Shown: positions 50,316-57,974 of the stretch, piece by piece
Numbering within the stretch: the stretch's first letter is position 1
Layout: each line of letters starts with the position of its first letter
From: Catellatospora citrea
GTDB taxonomy: Bacteria > Actinomycetota > Actinomycetes > Mycobacteriales > Micromonosporaceae
Assembly (NCBI RefSeq): GCF_003610235.1
Contig: NZ_RAPR01000001.1
Coordinates: 7,750,001 to 7,814,000, forward strand
Length of the DNA: 64,000 nt
Direction of reading: 5' to 3'
Program-made: the position numbers and the translations under genes
Notes under the pieces: generated by a model
Database searches by the model: none
Seen by the model: the letters and a program-made list of their open reading frames with translations, nothing else
Told to the model about the DNA's origin: nothing

Positions 50316-51593
50316 TCACGCGGGGGTGGGGACACCTCCGGTGACCGTACCGGTGGTGCGGGCCTGCTCGGCGGCCCAGACCACGCGGTGGCTGGCCAGG
50401 CTCGCGGCCGCGTCGGAGTGCAGCGCGGACGCGTCGCCGCAGGCCACGGCCTTGAGGAAGGCGTCCATGATGGCGTCGTCGCCACCGCCGTGGCCGTCGC
50501 CGGCGCTGTCGCCGTCGAGCGTGCCGGTGTCGATGGTGTGCTGCTCGCCGGTCCGGAAGTCGGTGACGTGCAGCAGGCGGCCGTCGCCGTCGACGTAGCC
50601 GTGGGTGCCGAACAGGCGGGTGCGGCGGTGTTCCATGGGCGTGAACGCGGTCATGGTGAACGTGCAGGTCGCGCCGTCGGGGAACTCCATCGCGACGACC
50701 TGGTGGTCGACGACGTTGTTGTCGCTGCCGTAGACGCAGCGCCCGTAGGGGCCGGTGCGCAGGGCGGCGTCGATGCCGGCCTCGGTGTGGTCGGTGGTGA
50801 CGGCCGACAGCGGCCAGAACTCGCGGGCCGGGTCGCCCAGGCAGGAGCGGTAGAGGCGGGGCGCGGAGTAGGGGCAGCTCCGTTCGAGCGGGCAGTCGAG
50901 GCAGTTGTCGGCGGCCTCGGCGGGGCGCTGCTCGGGCCGGAAGTGGGCGAGCCCGCCGAACGAGCTGACCCGGCTGGGGGCCGCGCCGATCAGGTAGAGC
51001 AGCCAGTCGATGTCGTGGCAGGACTTGGTGAGCAGCAGGGGCGCGGAGGTCTCGGAGTTGTTCCAGTGCCCGCGCACGAACGAGTGCGCGAAGTGCCACC
51101 ACCCGATCGGCTCCAGGTGCTGCACGTTGACGAGCTTGCCGATCGCGCCGCCGTCGAGCAGGCCTTTCAGTGCCCGGGTGTAGGGCGTGTAGCGCAGCAC
51201 GTGGCAGACGGCGAGCATGACCCCGGCCGCGTCGACGGCGGCGGCGATGCGCAGCGCGTCGGGCTCGGTGGTGGCCATCGGCTTTTCCAGGAGTATGTGA
51301 TAACCGAGCCCGGCGAGGGCCACGGCCGCGTCGGCGTGCATCCGGTCCTGGGTGGCGATCACCGCGGCGTCGCCGAGCTGTCCGGCGGCGGCGAGGTCGG
51401 CCCAATCGGTGAACACCTGGTCGGCCGGCACGCCGAACTCGGCGGCGAAGGCCGCGCGGCGGGCGGGGTCGGGTTCGGCGACGGCCACCACCCGGGCCGT
51501 TCCGCTGGCGGCCGCGCGCCGGGCGTATCCGATGCCGCGCAGTCCGGCACCTGCCACGACCAGCCGCACCCCGTCTACAGTCATCTCAGCCAT
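50316..51593 (-). CDS. Gfo/Idh/MocA-family oxidoreductase
   Basis: A 425-residue NAD(P)-dependent sugar oxidoreductase. The Rossmann loop is VVAGAGLRGIGYARRA, the EKP motif is ILLEKPMATT, and the C-terminal substrate domain starts near residue 125. An insert NCLDCPLERSCPYSAPRLYRSC has closely spaced Cys residues, seen in one branch of the family and possibly holding a metal. It is divergent from the ROK regulator, with an operator-like motif between them, so it belongs to the sugar locus. It probably oxidises the imported sugar or its derivative. Confidence 0.85.
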   Translation of the reverse strand: MAEMTVDGVRLVVAGAGLRGIGYARRAAASGTARVVAVAEPDPARRAAFAAEFGVPADQVFTDWADLAAAGQLGDAAVIATQDRMHADAAVALAGLGYHILLEKPMATTEPDALRIAAAVDAAGVMLAVCHVLRYTPYTRALKGLLDGGAIGKLVNVQHLEPIGWWHFAHSFVRGHWNNSETSAPLLLTKSCHDIDWLLYLIGAAPSRVSSFGGLAHFRPEQRPAEAADNCLDCPLERSCPYSAPRLYRSCLGDPAREFWPLSAVTTDHTEAGIDAALRTGPYGRCVYGSDNNVVDHQVVAMEFPDGATCTFTMTAFTPMEHRRTRLFGTHGYVDGDGRLLHVTDFRTGEQHTIDTGTLDGDSAGDGHGGGDDAIMDAFLKAVACGDASALHSDAAASLASHRVVWAAEQARTTGTVTGGVPTPA

Positions 51594-51604
51594 CCCGTGG
51601 AGGA

Positions 51605-51635
51605 GTTACTTTTGAAGGTCTCCATAATTAGTAAC
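51605..51635. promoter_or_regulatory. Operator between oxidoreductase and ROK regulator
   Basis: An AT-rich block in the 71-base divergent gap. AGGTCTCCATAATTA (51616-51630) matches 12 of 15 bases with AGGACTCCATTAATA at 52882-52896 before the sugar-binding-protein gene. GTTACT (51605-51610) and AGTAAC (51630-51635) flank it as an inverted repeat. It is the most likely ROK binding site, so the regulator would control itself, the oxidoreductase and the transporter. Confidence 0.65.
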
Positions 51636-51664
51636 ATGGCAGCGCGGTGTGCAAAAGGGGGCCG

Positions 51665-52834
51665 GTGGTGACCGAACAGCTCGCAGGTGGGGATCTCTCG
51701 CGGTTGCGGCAGCTCAACGCCCTGGCGGTGGTGCATGTGCTGCGCGGCCGCCCGGCGTTGACGCTGACCGAGTTGTCGCGCGACACCGGTTTGTCCCGGC
51801 CGTCCACCGAGGACGTGGTGCTGCAGTTGCAGAACCAGGGCTGGCTGGAGGAGGTGCAGCCCGCGTCCGGCGGGATGGGCCGCCCGGCCCGCCGCTACCG
51901 GTTCCGGTCCGACGCCGGCTGGGTGCTCGGCGTGGACATCGGTGGGCACACCATCCGGGTGCTGGCCGCCGACCTGGACGGCGAGGTCAGGCACACCGTG
52001 CGCACGCCGGTGGCGATCACCGCGGGCCGGGCCGAGCGCCTCGGCGCGGTCGACGCCGCGGTCGCCGAATGCCTGGCCGCGGCCGGGCTGACCGGCGCGG
52101 ACATCTGGGCGACCACGGTCGGCACCAGCGGCCTGGTGGACGCGGCGGGCCGGGTCGTGCTGTCGGTGGCGTTCCCGGAGTGGACCGGGGTGCACCTGGC
52201 CCAGCACGTGGGTCGCCTGGTCGGCGGCACGGTGCTGGTGGAGAACGACAGCCGGCTGGCCGCCCTGGCCGAGACCTGGCGGGGCGTGGCCCGGTATGCC
52301 CAGCACGTGGTCTACCTGCTGGCGGGCCTGCGCACGGGCACCGGCCTGATCATCGACGGCAAGCTGCACCGCGGGTTCGCGCAGGCCGCGGGCGAGATCG
52401 GGGCGCTGCCGGAGCTGGGCTGGATCCGCGCGCAGGAGCACCTGCGCTCGTGGACCGGCGCACCCGCCGGCACCGACCCCGACGACCTGGCCGGATACGT
52501 CTTCGCCAGCGCCCGCGAGGGCGACCGCAAGGCGGTGGCCGTGGTGCGCCGCTATGCCAAGGAGCTGGCGCTCGGTGCGTCGGCGCTGGTCCTGGCGTTG
52601 GACCCGCAGCTGGTGGTGCTCGGCGGCGGCTTCTCCCGCTCCGCCGACGTGCTGCTCGACCCGCTGCGCCGGGAGATCGAGAAGCGCTGCGTACGCATCC
52701 CGGAGATCCTCACCTCGACGCTCGGCGACGAGTCGGTGGCGCTCGGCGCGGTGAAACTCTCGCTCGAACATCTGCAGGAGCATCTGTTCGACGTGCGCAC
52801 CGGCGTGGCTGCACCGCTGCGACCTGCACGTTGA
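51665..52834 (+). CDS. ROK-family transcriptional regulator
   Basis: A 389-residue regulator with an N-terminal winged helix (LTLTELSRDTGLSRPSTEDVVLQLQNQGWLEEVQP) and a ROK domain (VLGVDIGGHTIRVLAADLDG, LLAGLRTGTGLIIDGKLHRG). The zinc motif (CxCGxxGC) that follows GEIG in most ROK proteins is absent; the stretch reads AAGEIGALPELGWIRAQ. The kinase phosphate loop is also altered, so it is a sugar-sensing repressor rather than a kinase. GTG 51665 or 51668 follows AAAAGGGGG. It probably senses the sugar imported by the next genes. Confidence 0.85.
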   Translation: MVTEQLAGGDLSRLRQLNALAVVHVLRGRPALTLTELSRDTGLSRPSTEDVVLQLQNQGWLEEVQPASGGMGRPARRYRFRSDAGWVLGVDIGGHTIRVLAADLDGEVRHTVRTPVAITAGRAERLGAVDAAVAECLAAAGLTGADIWATTVGTSGLVDAAGRVVLSVAFPEWTGVHLAQHVGRLVGGTVLVENDSRLAALAETWRGVARYAQHVVYLLAGLRTGTGLIIDGKLHRGFAQAAGEIGALPELGWIRAQEHLRSWTGAPAGTDPDDLAGYVFASAREGDRKAVAVVRRYAKELALGASALVLALDPQLVVLGGGFSRSADVLLDPLRREIEKRCVRIPEILTSTLGDESVALGAVKLSLEHLQEHLFDVRTGVAAPLRPAR

Positions 52835-52866
52835 GACTTCGGCATGCTGCGGCCCGGGTTCGGGTC

Positions 52867-52897
52867 TTGACAAACTTATTCAGGACTCCATTAATAC
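52867..52897 (+). promoter_or_regulatory. Promoter and operator of sugar ABC operon
   Basis: TTGACA (52867-52872) is followed after 18-19 bases by TTAATAC (52891-52897) as a -10. The motif AGGACTCCATTAATA (52882-52896), shared with the ROK promoter region, covers the -10, so binding there would block transcription. It is the only good promoter before the sugar-binding-protein gene, 115 bases upstream of its ATG. Confidence 0.65.
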
Positions 52898-53011
52898 TGG
52901 GCTAGCACATGTGACACGGGTCTCGGCGGCGCCGGATGGTGCCACGCCACCGTTCGTCCCACCGCGGCCCGGTGAATCCCCGATGACGGCTTTGCGAGAA
53001 GGGTTCCTCAG

Positions 53012-54274
53012 ATGTGGAAAGCAGTGCGGGTAGGCGCCGCCGCGGTTCTGGCCGCCGCGCTCGCCGTGACCGCCGCGGGTTGCGGGAGCGACGAGCCCGC
53101 CGCCAGTGACGAGAAGGTCACCCTGTCGTATGCGGTGTGGGACAAGAACCAGGTCCCGGTGATGGAGGAGATCGCCGCCGCCTTCACCAAGGACCACCCG
53201 AACATCACGATCAACGTCCAGCTCACGCCGTGGGCCGACTACTGGACCAAGCTGCGGGCCGCCGTCACCGGTGGCGCGGCGCCGGACGTGTTCTGGATGA
53301 ACGGCCCCAACATCCAGCTCTACGCGGACAACGGCGTGATCATGCCGCTGTCCGACAAGATCGACCGGGCCAAGGTCGACCTGACCGTCTACCCGAAGGC
53401 GCTGGTCGACCTCTACACCTTCGAGGGCAAGGTCTACGGGCTGCCGAAGGACTTCGACACCGTCGGCGTCTGGTACAACAAGGAACTCTTCGACGCCGCC
53501 GGGGTGAAGTACCCCGCCGACGGCTGGACCTGGGCCGACTTCAAGGCCGCCGCGGCCAAGCTGACCAACCCGGCCAAGGGCGTCTACGCCGTCGGCGCCA
53601 ACCTGGCCGGCCAGGAGTACTACTACAACACGATCTACCAGGCCGGCGGCAACGTGATCTCCGCCGACGGCAAGAAGTCCGGCTTCGACGACCCGGCCAC
53701 CATCGAGGGCCTGCGCTTCTGGACCGACCTCATCAAGAACAAGCAGTCGCCGGACCTCAAGACGATGACCGACACCGCCCCGCTGCAGCTGTTCGAGTCG
53801 GGCAAGCTCGCCATGTACTGGGGTGGCTCCTGGAACGTGTCGGAGTTCGGCAAGAACGAGTACACCAAGACCCGGGTCGACGCGGCCCCGCTGCCGACCG
53901 GCGTCAAGCAGGCCACCATCATCCACGGCCTGGCCAACGTGGTCTCGGCCAAGACCAAGGCCCCCGCGCAGGCATGGGAGTTCGTGAAGTTCCTCGGCTC
54001 CAAGCCGGCCGCGGACATCCTCGGCAAGAAGGGCCCCATCCCGGCGTACACCGGCACCCAGGACGCCTGGCTGGCCGCCAACTCCCAGTTCAAGGGCAAG
54101 GTCTTCCTCGACGCGGTGAGCTACGCGGTGCCCTACCCGGTGTCGCGCAACACCGCGGCCTGGAACGACGAGGAGTTCAAGCAGCTGACCAAGGCCTACA
54201 CCGGTGAGGTCGGTGTCGAGGCGGCCGCGAAGGAACTTGCCACGCAGATGAACGCCCTGCTGGCGAAGGAGTAG
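53012..54274 (+). CDS. ABC transporter sugar-binding lipoprotein
   Basis: A 420-residue extracellular solute-binding protein of family 1. Lipobox VTAAGC gives Cys24 as anchor. Typical motifs: LSYAVWDKNQVPVMEEIAAAFTKDHPNITINVQ, APDVFWMNGPNIQLYADNGVIMPLSD, GKVYGLPKDFDTVGVWYNKELFDAAGV, SGKLAMYWGGSW and TKAPAQAWEFVKFL. It binds an oligosaccharide outside the cell and delivers it to the two permeases downstream. First gene of the transport operon; the permease starts six bases after its stop. Confidence 0.9.
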   Translation: MWKAVRVGAAAVLAAALAVTAAGCGSDEPAASDEKVTLSYAVWDKNQVPVMEEIAAAFTKDHPNITINVQLTPWADYWTKLRAAVTGGAAPDVFWMNGPNIQLYADNGVIMPLSDKIDRAKVDLTVYPKALVDLYTFEGKVYGLPKDFDTVGVWYNKELFDAAGVKYPADGWTWADFKAAAAKLTNPAKGVYAVGANLAGQEYYYNTIYQAGGNVISADGKKSGFDDPATIEGLRFWTDLIKNKQSPDLKTMTDTAPLQLFESGKLAMYWGGSWNVSEFGKNEYTKTRVDAAPLPTGVKQATIIHGLANVVSAKTKAPAQAWEFVKFLGSKPAADILGKKGPIPAYTGTQDAWLAANSQFKGKVFLDAVSYAVPYPVSRNTAAWNDEEFKQLTKAYTGEVGVEAAAKELATQMNALLAKE

Positions 54275-54280
54275 CACCGC

Positions 54281-55258
54281 ATGACAGCAACCGTGACGGG
54301 CACCGCGGACGACGTCCGCACCGCGGTGCCCGCCCCGGTGCCCGCCCGGCGGCGACGTCGCTGGCGCCACCGGGGAGCCGAAGCCGCCTGGGCCTACCTG
54401 CTCATCGCGCCGACCGGGCTCGGCCTGGCCGTGTTCTACCTGTGGCCGGTGCTGCAGACCGGCTACTTCTCCTTCACCGAGTGGGGCCCGTTCGGCGGGC
54501 ACGAATGGGTCGGGCTGGACAACTACCGCACCCTGGCCGCCGACGACGAGGTGCTGACCGCACTGCGCAACACGGTCGCGTACACCCTGCTCGGGCTGCT
54601 CGGCATCCCGCTGGCGGTGATGTTCGCGGCCCTGCTCAACCGGCCCCGGCTGCGCGGGGTGTCGGCATACCGGGCGCTGTTCTTCCTGCCCGTGGTCACC
54701 ATGCCGGTGGCCGTGGCGATGGTCTGGCGCTGGCTCTACAACGGCGACTACGGCCTGATCAACTACGTGCTGTCGCTGGTCGGCGTCGAGGGCCCGCACT
54801 GGATCGCCGACCCCGCGACCGCGCTGTACGCGCTGGTCGCCGTCGGGATCTGGACCAGCCTCGGCTACAACATCGTCATCTTCCTGGCCGGCATGCAGGC
54901 GATCCCACGCGAGTACTACGAAGCCGCGGCGATAGACGGAGCCGGGGCGCTGGCCCAGTTCCGCCGGATCACGCTGCCGCTGCTGTCACCGTCGCTGTTC
55001 TTCGTGTCGGTGCTGTCGGTGATCGGCTCCCTGCAGCTGTTCGACCTGGTGTACGTGATGGGCGGCAGCGGCCAGTCGGCACGGGCCAACCCGGCCTTCC
55101 CGCGCATCCAGACCGTCGTGCACCTGTTCTACGACAAGGCGTTCTACACCAACGACCGGGGCTACGCCGCCGCGATCGTGATGGCGCTGCTGGTGCTCAT
55201 CGTGACCCTCACGGCGATCCAGTTCCGGCTGCAGAAACGGTGGGTGCACTATGGCTGA
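54281..55258 (+). CDS. ABC sugar permease (MalF/UgpA type)
   Basis: A 325-residue membrane protein with six helices after a basic cytoplasmic start (PARRRRRWRHRG). The EAA loop YYEAAAIDGAGALAQFRRITLPLL, which touches the ATPase, is intact. It pairs with the next permease (8-base overlap). FSFTEWGPFGGHEWVGLDNYRTL is the usual periplasmic segment of carbohydrate-type permeases. No ATPase gene is in the operon, so a shared MsiK-type ATPase encoded elsewhere probably powers it. Confidence 0.9.
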   Translation: MTATVTGTADDVRTAVPAPVPARRRRRWRHRGAEAAWAYLLIAPTGLGLAVFYLWPVLQTGYFSFTEWGPFGGHEWVGLDNYRTLAADDEVLTALRNTVAYTLLGLLGIPLAVMFAALLNRPRLRGVSAYRALFFLPVVTMPVAVAMVWRWLYNGDYGLINYVLSLVGVEGPHWIADPATALYALVAVGIWTSLGYNIVIFLAGMQAIPREYYEAAAIDGAGALAQFRRITLPLLSPSLFFVSVLSVIGSLQLFDLVYVMGGSGQSARANPAFPRIQTVVHLFYDKAFYTNDRGYAAAIVMALLVLIVTLTAIQFRLQKRWVHYG

Positions 55259-56084
55259 GCGTCCCGCGGCGGCCCGTGGCGGCCGCACCGCGACCCACGT
55301 CACGCTGCTGATCGGCGCGGCGGTCATGGTCGGCCCGTTCCTGTGGCAGTTCCTGACCTCGCTGAAGACCCTCAGCAACGCCATGAAGGTGCCGCCCACC
55401 TTCACCCCCGACTGGCGCTGGTCCAACTACGGCGACGTGTTCGAGCTGCTGCCCTTCGGCCACCAGATCCTCAACACCGTGCTGATGACCGCCGCCCGCA
55501 CCGCCGGGCAGCTGCTGTTCTGCTCCATGGCCGCGTACGCGTTCGCGCGGCTGCGCTTCCCCGGCCGCGGCCTGCTGTTCGGCATCTTCCTGTCGGTGCT
55601 GATGGTGCCGCCGCCGCTGTTCGTCATCCCGCAGTACGAGATCATGGCCGACCTGGGCTGGCTCAACAGCCTGACCGCGCTCATCGTGCCCGGCCTGTTC
55701 TCCGCGTTCGGCGTGTTCCTGCTCCGGCAGTTCTTCCTCGGCCTGCCCAAGGAACTCGACGAGGCCGCCCGCCTCGACGGCGCCGGCCCGCTGCGCATCT
55801 ACTGGTCGGTCATGCTGCCGCTGGCCAAACCCGGCCTGCTCGCACTGGGCATCCTGACCGTGCTGTGGTCCTGGAACGACCTGTTCTGGCCGTTGATCGT
55901 CAACACCGACCCGGAGCAGATGACCCTGTCGGCGGGCCTGGCCTCGCTGCAGGGCCAGTTCCAGACCGACTACCCGGTGCTCATGGCCGGATCCCTGCTC
56001 GCCTCGCTGCCCGTCATCGTGCTGTTCACCGTGATGCAGCGCCACTTCATCCAAGGCATCGCCTTCAGCGGCAACAAGGGCTGA
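55251..56084 (+). CDS. ABC sugar permease (MalG/UgpE type)
   Basis: A 277-residue membrane protein with six helices, starting in the 3' end of the first permease gene. The EAA loop is LDEAARLDGAGPLRIYWSVMLPLAKPG. FVIPQYEIMADLGWLNSLTALIVPGLFSAFGVFLLRQF is typical of the MalG type. The last part (QRHFIQGIAFSGNKG) is the usual C-terminal tail. It completes the importer; secreted enzymes follow after 28 bases, which ties uptake to polymer cutting. Confidence 0.9.
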   Translation: MAERPAAARGGRTATHVTLLIGAAVMVGPFLWQFLTSLKTLSNAMKVPPTFTPDWRWSNYGDVFELLPFGHQILNTVLMTAARTAGQLLFCSMAAYAFARLRFPGRGLLFGIFLSVLMVPPPLFVIPQYEIMADLGWLNSLTALIVPGLFSAFGVFLLRQFFLGLPKELDEAARLDGAGPLRIYWSVMLPLAKPGLLALGILTVLWSWNDLFWPLIVNTDPEQMTLSAGLASLQGQFQTDYPVLMAGSLLASLPVIVLFTVMQRHFIQGIAFSGNKG

Positions 56085-56112
56085 ACCCACACCCCAGATC
56101 GGAGACACGACC

Positions 56113-57948
56113 ATGCTGCAACGGCATGGCCGCGGACGCCTGCACCTCCGGGCGGCGGCCGTACTCGTCACACTGCTCACCGTCGCCTCAGCCGCAGCAC
56201 CCGCGCAGGCCACCGGCACCCCGCCGGCCGGCATCGCGCAGCAGCTCGCGGTGCCCGCGTACTTCTACCCGGGCGGCGACGGCGCCGCCCTCTGGCAGCA
56301 GCTGAACACCCCGGGCGTCGGGATCGCGGTCGCGAACCCGTTCTCCGGCCCCGGCAAGACCCGCGACCCCAACTACGCCGCCGCCATCACCGCCGCCAAG
56401 ACCGCGGGCGTACGCGTGCTCGGCTACGTCGCCACCGGCTACCTCGGCACGACCGGCCGCGCCACCAGGCTCAACGAGACCACCCCGGCCGCCTGGGCGG
56501 CACAGGTCCAGCAGGACATCGCCACCTGGTACCGCCTCTACGGCGCCGACGGGCTCGCCGGGATCTTCTTCGACGAGGTGCAGAACGTCTGCGGCCCGCA
56601 GGACACCTACATCGACACCTACCGGATGCTCGACCGGCACACCAAGCGCGCCAACCCCGGCGCGTTCACGGTCATCAACCCCGGCATCGACACCGAGCCC
56701 TGCTACGCCGACGCCGCCGACGTGATCCTCACCTTCGAGGGCACCTACGAGACCTACCTCGGCTGGCAGCCGCCGACCTGGCATCGCGCGCTCGACCCGC
56801 GCAGGCTGTGGCACCTGGTGCACGCCACCGACACCACCGCTCGGCTCGCCAACGCGGTCGCCCTCAGTAAGCAGCGCAACGCCGGCTACCTGTACGTCAC
56901 GCCGGACGTGCTGGCCAACCCGTGGGACTCGCTGCCGCCGCAGGACTACTGGACGCAGCAGCTGTCCGCCGCGTCGACCGGTGGCGGCGACACCGCCGCG
57001 CCACGCGTGTTCGGCACGCCGTTCCCGGTCCGGACCGGTTCGACCGACGCCGTCGTCGCCTGGCTGCCCGCCGCCGACCCGCACGGCCGGGTCACCGGCT
57101 ACGACGTGCACGTCGACGGCGTGCGGGTGGCAGGGTCGACCGGTGCGCTGCCGGTCGCCACGCTGCACGGACTCAGCCCCAACCGGACCTACCGGATCAC
57201 GGTCACCGCGCACGACGCGGCGGGCAACGTCTCCGCACCGGGCCGCCCGCTGAGCCTGACCACGGCGCGCGCCGACGCGTCAGCGCCTGCCGCGCCCACC
57301 GGGCTGCACGCCGCCGAGACCAAGGTCGCCAGCGTGCGGCTGGCCTGGACCGCCTCGGCGGAGCCGGATGTCGCGGGCTATGACGTGGAGGTCGACGGGC
57401 AGCCGCCGCTGTCGCTGCCGACGTCGCTGGTCACGCAGGGGACCACGGTCACCGTGCCGGTCAGCGGGCTGGAGCCGGGCACGGCGTACACCTTCACGGC
57501 GTACGCCCGCGATCGCAGCGGGAACCGCTCGGCCGCCGCCGGACCGCTGACCGTCAGCACGACGGCGCCCTCCGGCGACCCGATCAGCGACGCGTCCGGT
57601 GCCGTCGGCGCCGCCGATGTCACCTACCAGGCGCAGTACAACCTGCCGTTCGACTTCCACCACCTGTTCATCGACGTTGACAACGACGCGAGCACCGGCT
57701 TCGCGACCGCGGGCATCGGCGCGGACCTGCTCATCGAGAACGCCTGGTTCTACCGCCACACCGGCACCGGCTGGAGCTGGGCCCCCGTCGACGGGCCGAG
57801 CCCGCTCGTGTCCAGCGACGACGACCGCTACGTCTGGCGGGTGCCCGCCGACGTGCTCGGCGGCGTGCCGGTCGGCCCGCACCGGGTGGTGTTCCACGGC
57901 TCCGGCAGCTCGCCGGAGACCTACTCCGCAGTGATCACCGTCAGCTGA
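56113..57948 (+). CDS. Secreted spherulin-4/GH135-like glycosidase with Fn3 domains
   Basis: A 611-residue secreted protein with a signal peptide ending at about residue 34 (APAQATG). Residues 40-285 match the spherulation-specific family 4 (Sph3/GH135) barrel: AVPAYFYPGG, VRVLGYVATGYLGT, and AGIFFDEVQN with Asp154 and Glu155 as candidate catalytic acids. Two Fn3 domains follow (about 292-380 and 388-482), then a domain (489-611) that recurs twice in the next protein. GH135 enzymes cut alpha-1,4-galactosamine polymers, but the fold alone does not prove that here. Cotranscribed with the importer. Confidence 0.8.
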   Translation: MLQRHGRGRLHLRAAAVLVTLLTVASAAAPAQATGTPPAGIAQQLAVPAYFYPGGDGAALWQQLNTPGVGIAVANPFSGPGKTRDPNYAAAITAAKTAGVRVLGYVATGYLGTTGRATRLNETTPAAWAAQVQQDIATWYRLYGADGLAGIFFDEVQNVCGPQDTYIDTYRMLDRHTKRANPGAFTVINPGIDTEPCYADAADVILTFEGTYETYLGWQPPTWHRALDPRRLWHLVHATDTTARLANAVALSKQRNAGYLYVTPDVLANPWDSLPPQDYWTQQLSAASTGGGDTAAPRVFGTPFPVRTGSTDAVVAWLPAADPHGRVTGYDVHVDGVRVAGSTGALPVATLHGLSPNRTYRITVTAHDAAGNVSAPGRPLSLTTARADASAPAAPTGLHAAETKVASVRLAWTASAEPDVAGYDVEVDGQPPLSLPTSLVTQGTTVTVPVSGLEPGTAYTFTAYARDRSGNRSAAAGPLTVSTTAPSGDPISDASGAVGAADVTYQAQYNLPFDFHHLFIDVDNDASTGFATAGIGADLLIENAWFYRHTGTGWSWAPVDGPSPLVSSDDDRYVWRVPADVLGGVPVGPHRVVFHGSGSSPETYSAVITVS

Positions 57949-57974
57949 TCCACTTTTCACCGAGGCGAGGTGCC

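Noticed and set aside
47867..50485. An 872-codon open frame on the minus strand
   Set aside because: It runs through the oxidoreductase and the XRE/MmyB genes in the wrong frame and has no motif.
52880..54799. A 639-codon open frame on the minus strand
   Set aside because: It is the complement of the sugar-binding-protein and permease genes; its product is His/Arg/Gly-rich low complexity, as expected for the antisense of GC-rich coding DNA.
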